A DNA stretch of 36,447 nucleotides from a virus. The notes beneath the pieces are model-generated. The model was given only the letters and a program-made list of their open reading frames with translations, was not told the DNA's origin and searched no databases. How positions within the stretch are numbered: position 1 is the first letter of the stretch; each line of letters opens with the position of its first letter. A program made the position numbers and the translations under genes. The DNA is taken from positions 1 to 36,447 of IMG/VR virus record IMGVR_UViG_3300047157_000035; one strand, given 5' to 3'. Below are positions 11,036 to 18,434 of this stretch, piece by piece.

Positions 11036-11069
11036 TATCATATGCTGTATACTAATACAGCATATGATA
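11036..11069 (+). repeat. Perfect 15-bp inverted repeat covering a start codon
   Basis: The arm at 11036-11050 is the exact reverse complement of 11055-11069, with a 4-nt loop ACTA. The ATG of the oxygenase gene (11064-11066) lies inside the right arm. Read leftward, the hairpin is followed by a T-rich tract (TTTTATTTTTA), so it could also be a leftward terminator. Read rightward it has no T-tract, and would be expected to hide the start codon of the next gene. Confidence 0.8.
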
Positions 11070-11613
11070 GAAAGTAAATATAAAATTATTGATAATGCTT
11101 TACCACCTGATGTTTTTTAGAGAGGTAAGTAATTATATTATGAGTGCAGGGTTTCCTTGGTATTTTCAAGACTCTATAGCAAATGCACCTGAAGATGAAA
11201 TTCTAGATAGTAAACAAAAACCATGGAATTTTTATATGTCTCATAGAAGTTATGGTAATGAAACACCTGCATCATATGGTAATGAAATGATTTTTGAATC
11301 GCCTAATATCTGGAACATATTCCAACCAATATTAAAACTTCTTAAAGTAAAAAGTCTTATAAGAGTTAAATGTAATATGTATTTAAGAACTCCTGAAATA
11401 ATACACAGTCCATCTCATATTGATTTTAATTACGAACATAAAGGTGCATTGTTTTCTATTAATACAAATAATGGAGCAACTGTACTAGAAGATGGAACTG
11501 AAATAAAAAGTGTTGCAAATAGATTATTGTTGTTTGATGCAAGTAAGCCACATCACAGCACAACAACATCAAATGCAAATAGACGAGTTAATGTAAATCT
11601 TAATTATTTCTAA
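11064..11613 (+). CDS. 2-oxoglutarate/Fe(II) oxygenase-like protein, one frameshift
   Basis: Reading from ATG 11064 gives MIESKYKIIDNALPPDVF, then an extra T in the T-run near 11114-11119 shifts to the frame that runs to TAA 11611-11613 (about 182 aa). Iron-binding triad candidates are visible: His-x-Asp in SHIDF (11416-11424) and a distal His in KPHHST (about 11550), followed by Arg in RRVNVNLNYF, which could bind 2-oxoglutarate. Double-stranded beta-helix oxygenases of this kind occur in many marine phages, and their substrate is usually unknown. It follows the tail fibre genes. Confidence 0.75.
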
Positions 11614-11833
11614 TGCCAAAAGGTAAAAAAGAATTAGAAGTAGAGTTTACCTGTCCTCTTGGAAGTGAATGTGAAGAGATAAGAATAATAAAATTTACAG
11701 GTGTATGTGGTATACAAAAGTTAGTGGCACAGACCCAAATACAGGTGATACAGTAGATGATTGGTCTTGTGCTATAAGCTGGATGCCTACATTACAATTA
11801 GAAATGTCTAAAACTAACAGAGGTAATGTCTAA
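11613..11833 (+). CDS. Small Cys-containing conserved phage protein, frameshifted
   Basis: ATG 11613 overlaps the oxygenase stop (TAATG). MPKGKKELEVEFTCPLGSEC is followed, after about two indels near 11680-11705, by CMWYTKVSGTDPNTGD and WSCAISWMPTLQLEM, ending at TAA 11831-11833. The product is about 73 aa with Cys residues spaced like a small metal- or disulfide-stabilised domain. I recognise the C-VSGTDPNTG-WSCAI-W-P pattern from many phage genomes, where it has no assigned function. Confidence 0.65.
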
Positions 11834-12411
11834 CAGATTGCGCAACAACATTGTGAAAAATAGCTTTGGTATTGTTGCATGTTTTTGGATTATTTTTGTA
11901 TTACCTGTAATGGCAGTAGACGAAAGCTCAATAACGCAGAATACAACATCTACGGTGACTACAAACGGTACAAACGAAACGACAGTTAAATCTCCTCCAC
12001 CAAGTGCCATATCTCCAAACGTAGGTGGTAACAACTCAGACCTTATGTACTATCTCATCTAGTGGTGCTTTAGGCACTCAAATATTATCCTTGAGCCTTG
12101 GTGCTACATATACAGAGGCAAATTGTCTTAGTTGTTAAAAAAGGCAAGGATGCTATGATCAGCCGGTATGAAGGTGGCCGCAGTAGTCTTTTGTGTCAAG
12201 ACCCTGCAGTGGTATTTCAAGCCATGAAAATGGCAGGAACGAGTTGCCCATATGAGGATTAATAGGCGATGCGAGCGCAAGAGCTGCATGGGAAGTACAC
12301 ACAGAAGACATACCTATAGAAACACGTGAACATGAAAAGTCTGCACAGGAGAAAAGAGATGATGCTCTCAAGATTATGGGTGCTGTTGCTTCTGCTATCT
12401 TACTCTTTTAG
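11826..12411 (+). CDS. Exported phage protein with signal peptide, frameshifted
   Basis: Overlaps the previous gene end. N terminus: basic start, hydrophobic segment FGIVACFWIIFVLPVMA (signal peptide, cleavage probably after VMA), then a Thr/Asn-rich stretch and SPPPSAISPNVGG. After the frame breaks near 12045 it continues DLCTISSSGALGTQIL, then GMKVAAV-LCQDPAV-F, CPYEG and a C-terminal hydrophobic segment ending at TAG 12409-12411. About 194 aa. This type of exported protein is frequent in SAR11-phage genomes; function unknown. It is first of a block of four Sec-type proteins. Confidence 0.65.
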
Positions 12412-13149
12412 CGTACACGCATACACTTTCGGATACACACCTAACGTAGCAATTAGTGGCTTAGAATGGACAATGACTCCTACTTATTTAGGTGCTAATG
12501 GTATTGGTGGTATGGACGTATCAGGAGTTACCTACAAATACACACCAATTAAAAACAAAGAAGATGATATACGTTGTTACTTTAGAAAACGATAAAGTAG
12601 GTGGTGGCTATGTGTTTCAAGATGTACAAGATTGGTCACAGCGTGAAGGTGGTATAGAAATAAGAAGAACAATTGCATTACCTTATTTACCTATTGCAGT
12701 ATTTGGTGATGGTAGGCTTAAACAAGAAGGCACAGGCAGTATAGAAAATGCAGATGTTAGATACATATATAGATTTGATTCTTGTTTTGATCCACAAAGT
12801 GACCCTAACTGTCCTGGTTATGTAAAGCCTAAACCCCCACCTTTGCCTGAGATACCTGATTATGATGCATTGCAAGATGAGTCAGTAGCTATTGCACAAA
12901 AAGAAACAGATAAAGAGTTATTAGAAAGAAGATGAACAAGCTAAAGATGAAGATGATGAAGAAGAAGATGAAGAGTCATTAGAGTCTCTTTTAGCTGATA
13001 CAGACAATGCACTTACTATTGCAAATGAAATATCACAGTCAGCATATTACAAGTTACTTAACAATGTAACTAATTTAACAAACTATTATGTGTATACAAT
13101 ACCTGATAACTATTACCCTGATACTGTAGCTTTACAAGGTGGTATATAG
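12359..13149 (+). CDS. Exported protein with Pro/acidic regions, frameshifted
   Basis: Start chosen at ATG 12359 because AGGAG lies just upstream and the next residues form a signal peptide (LSRLWVLLLLLSYSFSVHA, cleavage likely after VHA). The mature part has a beta-rich N-terminal domain (to about 12790), a CFDPQSDPNCPGY Cys pair, a Pro-rich linker (KPKPPPLPEIP), a strongly acidic segment (12950-12990) and a helical C terminus ending at TAG 13147-13149. Two indels (near 12575 and 12930) split it. About 263 aa. Possibly envelope- or surface-directed; family function unknown. Confidence 0.65.
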
Positions 13150-13226
13150 TGGATAATAGGAGAGCATTAAGGAGCTTATCGCAAGATGCGAGAATGAATG
13201 AAATGATAGAGGAGCAATACAAATGA
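13149..13226 (+). CDS. Very short translationally coupled peptide gene
   Basis: 25 aa from GTG 13149 (overlapping the preceding stop as TAGTG) to TGA 13224-13226, which overlaps the next ATG at 13223. The peptide is charged and helical (MDNRRALRSLSQDARMNEM). The double stop/start overlap suggests either a real mini-gene or a coupling element carrying ribosomes to the exported-protein gene downstream. Support is positional only. Confidence 0.4.
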   Translation: MDNRRALRSLSQDARMNEMIEEQYK

Positions 13227-13716
13227 AAAAACTATTAATCGCACTTAGCTTAATCCTTAGTGCAACACCAATCATAGCAGCAGATATTGATGGCACTGTT
13301 GAATCAAGATGCACCGTAGCAACTACAGTACCAGGAAATATGGTAACCCAAATGCTTATACGCTTACAACTTGACCCTGCTAGTGCGGGTCAAGTACCAG
13401 TTATTAGATTTGATACTACTTTAGCTAACGCTTATTATGCACAAGTAACTTACCCGACAAGTTTTAGCTCAAGTCCATCATTATCAGATAATGTAACTTG
13501 GACTGGTGCTGTAACTCTTAAAGCACATGGTGAAAGTGGAATGTCAGGTTATCAAGCGGCATCAGTACTACAACTGGTGCAATGCGTTCTTATCCACTTA
13601 GCGTGGCAGGAAGTGCTTGGTTTCAAAGTACGTCTGTAGCTGTATATGGTGGTAACAGAGCATTTCCAGGTGGTGCTTACAAGGCTGTAGTTTTAGCTGA
13701 ATGCGTAGCTCAGTAA
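13223..13716 (+). CDS. Exported Ser/Thr/Ala-rich protein, one frameshift
   Basis: GAGGAG precedes ATG 13223. A clear signal peptide (KKLLIALSLILSATPIIAA) precedes a beta-rich mature domain of about 143 aa with one Cys near the start (VESRCTV) and one at the end (VLAECVAQ), probably a disulfide. A single extra base near 13569 breaks the frame; the other frame gives TTGAMRSYPLSVAGSAWFQS and ends at TAA 13714-13716. The layout loosely recalls pilin or spore-coat-U-type beta domains, but I cannot claim homology. Confidence 0.6.
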
Positions 13717-13720
13717 TATT

Positions 13721-14071
13721 ATGTTTGTTACTGCTAATTACGCAGTACATAGTCACGAGCAAACACCTACCTATCCAAAGTGGAAGTTAGTGGAGTAATG
13801 AAGTAAAGAAAACAACTATCAGGTTGTGGAACTCTCGACCTGATATAGAGTATTATGAGATAGGAGTATTTGATGGGGATTGGAAACCAATACCTTTTGT
13901 TACAGCTTATAAATTCTCCCTGTCAAATATTTAAAAGAAGTAAAGTTTGATATATACATTACAGAAAGTAACATAGAAGAAGCTAGATACGTTTGTAGTT
14001 TGTCTAAATTAAGGAGTAGCAATGAGAGTCAAACATTGTTAGTTACTAGGATATGTTCAAAATTCAAATAA
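13721..14071 (+). CDS. Exported chaperone-like small protein, frameshifted
   Basis: The start is uncertain. The hydrophobic leader is best read one frame away from the ATG at 13721 (LCLLLLITQYIV), so an indel probably lies near 13725. The mature part reads RLWNSRPDIEYYEIGVFDGDWKPIPF (13825-13895), then ILPVKYLKEVKFDIYI and RYVCSLSKL, ending TRICSKFK at TAA 14069-14071. The pattern NSR-DIE-YEIGVFD-DW is one I know from marine phage gene clusters of unknown function. The beta-rich appearance recalls periplasmic chaperone N-domains, a weak inference. Confidence 0.5.
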
Positions 14072-14483
14072 AATGGTTATTGTTATTTATGTTAAGCACA
14101 CAAGCTGTAGCAAATAGCAGTACATCTCTTAACTTGCAATTGCCTAGTGGTGGTTAGTTTTGGTACAGATAGCATTAAAGCAGGTGATTTAGATTGTAGT
14201 AACTAGTATTGGTGGTGCAACTGTATTTGATGTTGGACTTACTGGCATTGTTAATAACGCTGTTGCTCCTATTATTGGTAAAGAAGACCCACTTAACCCA
14301 CAAACTAAACAGTTAGGTGTTTACGCAAGAATTGTAATACCGTTAGATGCACCAAGAGAACGAATAAATTGTAACACTTTGTATCAACTGGAGCTTCAAA
14401 GACGTAGGCTAGAAGTTGAAAAGTTGCGCCAAGAAATAGAACTGTTAAAATCTATGCAACAAGGAGATGGATTTGACAACTGA
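14053..14483 (+). CDS. Exported protein with C-terminal coiled coil, frameshifted
   Basis: Starts inside the end of the previous gene. A signal peptide (FKIQIKWLLLFMLSTQAVA) is followed by SSTSLNLQLPS. After indels near 14153 and 14195 come a Gly-rich domain (GGATVFDVGLTGIVNNA), GVYARIVIPLDAPRERINC, and a C-terminal coiled coil (LELQRRRLEVEKLRQEIELLK), with the stop at 14481-14483. About 143 aa. This is also a recurrent marine phage gene type. It ends the block of exported proteins and overlaps the next start at 14467. Confidence 0.6.
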
Positions 14484-14943
14484 TTTAGGTGACAAGGTAG
14501 CAGAAATAGAAGGTTTAGTTGATAAAAGACTAAAGCTAGGAAGTCTAAGGTTTACATACACTCAGCTAGTAGGAGCATTTGCCCTTCTGTCTACGATAGT
14601 TGGCTCACTCTATGGAGGGTTCTTAATGTACCAAAAAGTGGAAGGAATCGCAAATTTGGACTTAGGGGCAATTCAGTCTGCAATGACAAGTACATCGGCT
14701 GATGTGCTAAGAGTAGAAGAAGTAGCTAAAGAAATTAAAGTTGAGCTAAAGGAAGACCTTGCTAGATTACGCACAGCACAATATAATCTTGAGAACAGGA
14801 TTGATTCTAAGCTTCAGTCTATAGATGTACGCATTACTACAATGGACAATAAGCTTGATAAATTTGACATACAGCTTGATGATACAGAAGAGAAGCTAAT
14901 GAAACGCATACAGCAGTCATTAGACAATCCACTAAGTAACTGA
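14467..14943 (+). CDS. Membrane-anchored coiled-coil protein (holin-region)
   Basis: 158 aa with one transmembrane segment (about residues 36-58, VGAFALLSTIVGSLYGGFL) and a long charged coiled coil from about residue 80 to 150. I know this arrangement from SAR11-type phage genomes near lysis genes. Start ATG 14467 has GGAG five bases upstream. It is followed by two more membrane protein genes, so a role in lysis or envelope disruption is plausible but not shown. Confidence 0.65.
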   Translation: MDLTTDLGDKVAEIEGLVDKRLKLGSLRFTYTQLVGAFALLSTIVGSLYGGFLMYQKVEGIANLDLGAIQSAMTSTSADVLRVEEVAKEIKVELKEDLARLRTAQYNLENRIDSKLQSIDVRITTMDNKLDKFDIQLDDTEEKLMKRIQQSLDNPLSN

Positions 14944-14959
14944 TAACATAGGAGATATT

Positions 14960-15007
14960 ATGCCAAAAAGAAGAGGAAACAAAAAGCCACCTGTTAAGAG
15001 GTACTAA
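14960..15007 (+). CDS. 15-residue highly basic peptide gene
   Basis: MPKRRGNKKPPVKRY from ATG 14960, preceded by GGAG (AGGAGATATT), ending TAA 15005-15007 whose last base starts the next gene. Nine of 15 residues are Lys, Arg or Pro. The clear ribosome-binding site and tight coupling favour a real mini-gene over chance. No function can be given. Confidence 0.5.
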   Translation: MPKRRGNKKPPVKRY

Positions 15008-15204
15008 TGGAAAAACATACACATCATATGCAAATGCAATTAGACAAACAACAACGACAAATTAATGACCTCTACAAAGATGTAAGAGAAATAAAAAACA
15101 TGAACCTAAAATTTATGTCTATGGGTAAAGGATTACTAATAGGCTTTGGTGTCATGGTAGCTTCAGATTTTGGTATAGGCGAAATAATAATGAAGCTTTT
15201 ATGA
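15007..15204 (+). CDS. Small membrane protein, C-terminal TM
   Basis: 65 aa: a His/Gln-rich soluble N terminus (EKHTHHMQMQLDKQQRQIND), a short helical linker and one hydrophobic segment (MGKGLLIGFGVMVASDFGIG). The start overlaps the basic peptide stop, and the end overlaps the next start by four bases (ATGA). Size and a single TM fit a class III-like holin or a holin partner; this is inferred from the neighbourhood. Confidence 0.6.
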   Translation: MEKHTHHMQMQLDKQQRQINDLYKDVREIKNMNLKFMSMGKGLLIGFGVMVASDFGIGEIIMKLL

Positions 15205-15641
15205 TTGCGTTCCTTACAAACATAGCACCAATAGGCTTAGGCTTTATTGCTAAATTGTATGCATTAAAAAGTCAAGCGGCTTCTGACCAACAGAAGTTAA
15301 TGATAGAAAACTTACAAGCTCGTAACGATTCAATTAATCAAGCACGTCAAATGGCAGAGAAAGAGTCTCCTATGGCGGCTATGAACCGGCGAGTCATAAT
15401 TTTTGTAATACTAGCACTTGTTATATTTACACAAGTAGCACCAGTCATATTTAACGTGCCAACAATCGTACCTACTGTTAAGGAAGGTTGGAGCATATTA
15501 GGGATGTTTCAGATAACTCCAGATGTTGTAGAGTATGTAAAATTAGAAGCAGGTTCAGTAGTCAAAATGGACGAATTATTCAAATGGGCGTCTATGATTA
15601 TTGAGTTTTATTTCGGAGGTCAGCTCGCCAAAGGGCGTTAA
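15201..15641 (+). CDS. Holin-like membrane protein
   Basis: 146 aa with a hydrophobic N terminus (IAFLTNIAPIGLGFIAKLYAL), a Gln/Lys-rich helical stretch, a strong TM at about residues 66-92 (NRRVIIFVILALVIFTQVAPVIF), and an amphipathic C-terminal end with WASMIIEFYFGGQLAKGR. This resembles the three-TM holin type (GTA_holin_3TM-like) of marine phages. Holins open the inner membrane at lysis. No recognisable endolysin is adjacent, so the assignment is moderate. Confidence 0.6.
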   Translation: MIAFLTNIAPIGLGFIAKLYALKSQAASDQQKLMIENLQARNDSINQARQMAEKESPMAAMNRRVIIFVILALVIFTQVAPVIFNVPTIVPTVKEGWSILGMFQITPDVVEYVKLEAGSVVKMDELFKWASMIIEFYFGGQLAKGR

Positions 15642-15653
15642 TAAGGAGAAACT

Positions 15654-16150
15654 ATGGCAATAAAAATAGAATACAAAGACATGCCACACATGAAACCTGT
15701 ACCAATGGAAACAAAAAGCAAAGGTTTGTTTGGTGGTATTTGGTTGTGGATAGCAACGACAAGAAAATGGGAGATTACAAAAGACTGGAAATATGCAATT
15801 ACGCATGAAGGCAATTCTCATCCAACTTACTATGTAATACCTAAAGGATTTGTTTTTGATGGTGCTAGTGTGCCTAAATTTGCACGTTCTTGGTTAAGTC
15901 CTATGGGTGTCCTTGCTTTCAGGTGGTTTAGTCCATGACTGGTTATACAAGTATCGAGTCATTAAACTTAGGTGGCAAGAAAGGTCATACTGAAAAGAAA
16001 ACACAAAAGTATGCTGATGAGTTGTTTAGAGATATTTGTATTGACGTTAATGGATTTAAATTAATTAATTACATAGCTTATTATGCATTAAGACTTGGTG
16101 GGTTTATGGCTTGGAACGGACACAGAAAAAGAAATCTGAAACCTGTTTAA
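15654..16150 (+). CDS. DUF1353 protein, two apparent frameshifts
   Basis: Two open stretches (15654-15938 and the frame ending at 16150) plus a middle frame make one 164-aa DUF1353-type protein: VIPKGFVFDGASVPKF, then GGLVHDWLYKY in the third frame (15919-15951), then KYADELFRDI and YYALRLGGFMAW. One extra T at about 15917-15919 and one extra base between 15950 and 15985 restore it. DUF1353 proteins often sit next to holin genes and have no known activity. The start has AAGGAG upstream. Confidence 0.75.
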
Positions 16151-16154
16151 TTAA

Positions 16155-17450
16155 ATGGTTGCTGATATACAATTACCTGATAGGTTAATTCCTGTCTTTG
16201 AAGGCAAAGCTCGAATACGTGGTGCTTATGGAGGACGTGGTTCAGGCAAGACAAGAAGCTTTGCTTTAATGACAGCAGTCTTTGGTTATCGATGGGGTAT
16301 GTCAGGTGTAAGAGGCACAATACTTTGTGGTCGTGAGTTTATGAACTCGTTAGGTGAGTCTTCTATGGCAGAAATTAAATCTGCAATATTGAGTGTTGAT
16401 TGGCTTGCAGATTATTATGAAATAGGTGAAAAGTTTATAAGGTCAAAAGATGGCAATATAACTTACACTTTTGCTGGATTAAGACGTTCACTAGATAGTA
16501 TCAAATCACAATCACGAATATTAATAGCTTGGGTTGATGAAGCTGAGTCAGTTAGTGGTAGGGCATGGGATTTGCTTATGCCTACAGTACGAGAAGAAGA
16601 TAAAAGTATTGGTTTTAACTCTGAAGTATGGGTGACATGGAATCCTGAGTCTAAATATTCAGCTACACATGAAAGATTTAGAGAAAAGTTTCCAAGTGAC
16701 TCTAAAATAGTGCAAATGAATTGGCAGGACAACCCATGGTTTCCTACAGTTCTTGATGACCAAAGATTAGAAGACAAAGACAAACGACCTGAGTCATACG
16801 AGCATATATGGGAAGGTGGTTATCTTGTATTTAGTGAAGGTGCATACTATTCTGCTGAATTACGCAGAGCTAAAGATGAAGACAGAATTACAAAGGTCAG
16901 ATATGACAGAGCCAAAGGTGTAATTACAAGCTGGGATTTAGGAATAGGAGACAGTACATCTATAGTATTTGCACAGTTTGTAGGAGCTGAGATACACATT
17001 ATTGATTACTATGAGGCTAGTGGTGTAGGACTAGAGCATTATGTTAGAGTGTTGCAGGACAAAGGTTATGTTTATGACCAACACGTATTGCCACACGATG
17101 TCAGAGTAAGAGAGTTAGGTTCAGGTAAGTCACGTATTGAAATGCTAGAAGATTTAGGAATACACAACATAGAGATAGCACCATCATTACTTATTGACGA
17201 TGGCATACAACAAGTCAGAACAATGCTAGACAAATGCTATTTTGATGATAAAGAATGTGAAAAACTTATTGATTCATTACTTGCTTACAGTAGAGACTGG
17301 GATGACAATGGTAAGACATGGAGGATGAGACCAAGACACGATTGGAGTTCACATGGTGCAGATGCAATGAGGTACTTGGCTATAGGTTATCGACCATTTA
17401 ACGAAAACTGGGATAAACCAATAAGAAGAAAACTTAAAGGTGTTGTTTAA
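16155..17450 (+). CDS. terL: Terminase large subunit
   Basis: DNA-packaging motor and nuclease, 431 aa, normal length. The ATPase domain has Walker A GGRGSGKT at residues 26-33 and Walker B LIAWVDEAES around residue 125-132, with an aromatic/Gln-rich coupling region after it (WVTWNPES). The nuclease domain shows the first acidic site in ITSWDLGIGDST (about residue 257) and the last in HGADAMRYL (about residue 401). No good Shine-Dalgarno is seen. It is the last gene of the rightward block; its TAA abuts the stop of the leftward 17451 gene with no gap. The small subunit is far away at 27726. Confidence 0.95.
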   Translation: MVADIQLPDRLIPVFEGKARIRGAYGGRGSGKTRSFALMTAVFGYRWGMSGVRGTILCGREFMNSLGESSMAEIKSAILSVDWLADYYEIGEKFIRSKDGNITYTFAGLRRSLDSIKSQSRILIAWVDEAESVSGRAWDLLMPTVREEDKSIGFNSEVWVTWNPESKYSATHERFREKFPSDSKIVQMNWQDNPWFPTVLDDQRLEDKDKRPESYEHIWEGGYLVFSEGAYYSAELRRAKDEDRITKVRYDRAKGVITSWDLGIGDSTSIVFAQFVGAEIHIIDYYEASGVGLEHYVRVLQDKGYVYDQHVLPHDVRVRELGSGKSRIEMLEDLGIHNIEIAPSLLIDDGIQQVRTMLDKCYFDDKECEKLIDSLLAYSRDWDDNGKTWRMRPRHDWSSHGADAMRYLAIGYRPFNENWDKPIRRKLKGVV

Positions 17451-17705
17451 TTAAATATTTTTTAAAGCATGTTTCATTAATTCTCTTTCTTTAACCTTAG
17501 CTAATTCATCACGTTCTTTTTGTGTGCCTCTAGGTTTGCCACCATTTTTTGGATTGTGAGGCTCAAAAACTTTATCAGGATGAGTATGTCTATTTAAACG
17601 GTTTCTAGCGGCAGACTCTGTCACTTGTAATTTACAAGCTAATTGCCTGACTGTTATTGTTTGACCATCATCAAGTATATAGCTTTTTGTCCGTAATTTT
17701 CCCAT
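17451..17705 (-). CDS. Small HTH DNA-binding protein
   Basis: 84 aa, last gene of the leftward block. A helix-turn-helix is visible in TVRQLACKLQVTESAARNRL (about residues 18-38), followed by a Lys/Arg-rich helical C terminus. Upstream are two 8-bp direct repeats around an inverted repeat (17716-17756) that could be its operator. Convergent with terL, with back-to-back stop codons. Probably a regulator; an alternative is a DNA-binding packaging accessory because of the position next to terL. Confidence 0.6.
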   Translation of the reverse strand: MGKLRTKSYILDDGQTITVRQLACKLQVTESAARNRLNRHTHPDKVFEPHNPKNGGKPRGTQKERDELAKVKERELMKHALKNI

Positions 17706-17715
17706 GCTTAAAAAA

Positions 17716-17756
17716 CTCGTACAGTAAAATTCTCACTCATAATTTTAGCTCGTACA
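17716..17756 (-). promoter_or_regulatory. Candidate operator upstream of the HTH gene
   Basis: CTCGTACA occurs at 17716-17723 and again, exactly repeated, at 17749-17756 (33 bp apart, close to three helical turns). Between them AAAATT (17726-17731) and AATTTT (17741-17746) form an inverted repeat. The element lies 11 bases upstream of the HTH start at 17705. Operator function is inferred. Confidence 0.35.
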
Positions 17757-17775
17757 ACAGAACTGTCGCTTATAA

Positions 17776-17892
17776 TTATAGGATGTACCTTTCGTACTGA
17801 GCAAACCACATAGCTATATACAATGCTGACCCAGTAATTACCCAAATACACATATGTTTTATAACCTTAGCGGCATTGATTAAATCTTTCAT
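17776..17892 (-). CDS. Small single-TM membrane protein
   Basis: 38 aa from ATG 17892, with GAGGAG upstream; the ATG overlaps the stop of the preceding gene (ATGA). A short basic N terminus (MKDLINAAKVIKH) leads into one transmembrane helix (MCIWVITGSALYIAMWF). No family recognised. Ribosome-binding site and coupling support it as real. Confidence 0.5.
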   Translation of the reverse strand: MKDLINAAKVIKHMCIWVITGSALYIAMWFAQYERYIL

Positions 17893-18080
17893 TTATTCTC
17901 CTCAATTAAATTATTAATTAATGCATGGCGAGTATCAATAAAAACTTCAAGTCTTTTAGCTAACTCTTTAGCTTCATCATCACCCTGAAGCAACACACTT
18001 AAAATATCCATAGCCTTTTCCCCGGTAGTCTCCTTGTCTGCAAATTGCATTAAATCAACATCAGTAAATTTATTTTTCAT
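17889..18080 (-). CDS. Small acidic helical protein
   Basis: 63 aa. The N-terminal part (VDLMQFADKE) resembles the start of anti-sigma-factor-type zinc-binding helices, but no Cys/His ligands follow, so the similarity may be superficial. It overlaps the upstream gene end and the downstream start, within a chain of coupled small genes behind SSB. Function unknown. Confidence 0.5.
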   Translation of the reverse strand: MKNKFTDVDLMQFADKETTGEKAMDILSVLLQGDDEAKELAKRLEVFIDTRHALINNLIEENK

Positions 18081-18255
18081 CTATTAACCTTTGCAACAAC
18101 TGTTGTTTTTCTCTATGTTCATGTAAGAGATTATATTCACGTTCTTTTTTGTCAGGCATCCCTAGTGTCATCAACAACATTGAAAGACCTGCTGACACTA
18201 ATCCTGTTCCAATTAATGCCAGTAAAGGTACAGTAGTCTCAAGCAAGAATGTCAT
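18070..18255 (-). CDS. Small membrane protein with charged C-terminal helix
   Basis: 61 aa from ATG 18255, chosen because GAGG precedes it; a TTG four codons upstream is a poorer start. One TM (TVPLLALIGTGLVSAGLSMLL) followed by a very charged helix (KKEREYNLLHEHREKQQLLQRL). The topology is like an inner-membrane spanin subunit, and a small lipoprotein gene lies two genes upstream. The spanin idea is speculative. Confidence 0.5.
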   Translation of the reverse strand: MTFLLETTVPLLALIGTGLVSAGLSMLLMTLGMPDKKEREYNLLHEHREKQQLLQRLIDEK

Positions 18256-18424
18256 AATTTTCCTCAATCAATCTTGTCATTGATTTTCTTTTGTCTAATT
18301 CAACACCAAGTTTTCGCATAGATTTTTCTAATTCTTTTTTAGTAAATTCTTGTGCAATATATTCCTTGTTCATTGATACTGAAATGTACGGTCTAAATTT
18401 ATTTTTAGGTTTCCAGTTAAGCAT
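18239..18424 (-). CDS. Small charged protein, unknown
   Basis: 61 aa, rich in Lys and Glu, predicted helical in the C-terminal half (FTKKELEKSMRKLGVELDKRKSMTRLIEE). Starts at ATG 18424 with AAGGAG upstream; the end overlaps the next start. No recognised domain. Part of the small-gene chain downstream of SSB. Confidence 0.5.
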   Translation of the reverse strand: MLNWKPKNKFRPYISVSMNKEYIAQEFTKKELEKSMRKLGVELDKRKSMTRLIEENYDILA

Positions 18425-18434
18425 AGTCTTCTCC

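Noticed and set aside
16155-17450. terL as evidence of a specific packaging strategy
   Set aside because: Motifs identify TerL securely, but cos versus headful cannot be decided from this sequence without termini or a tree.
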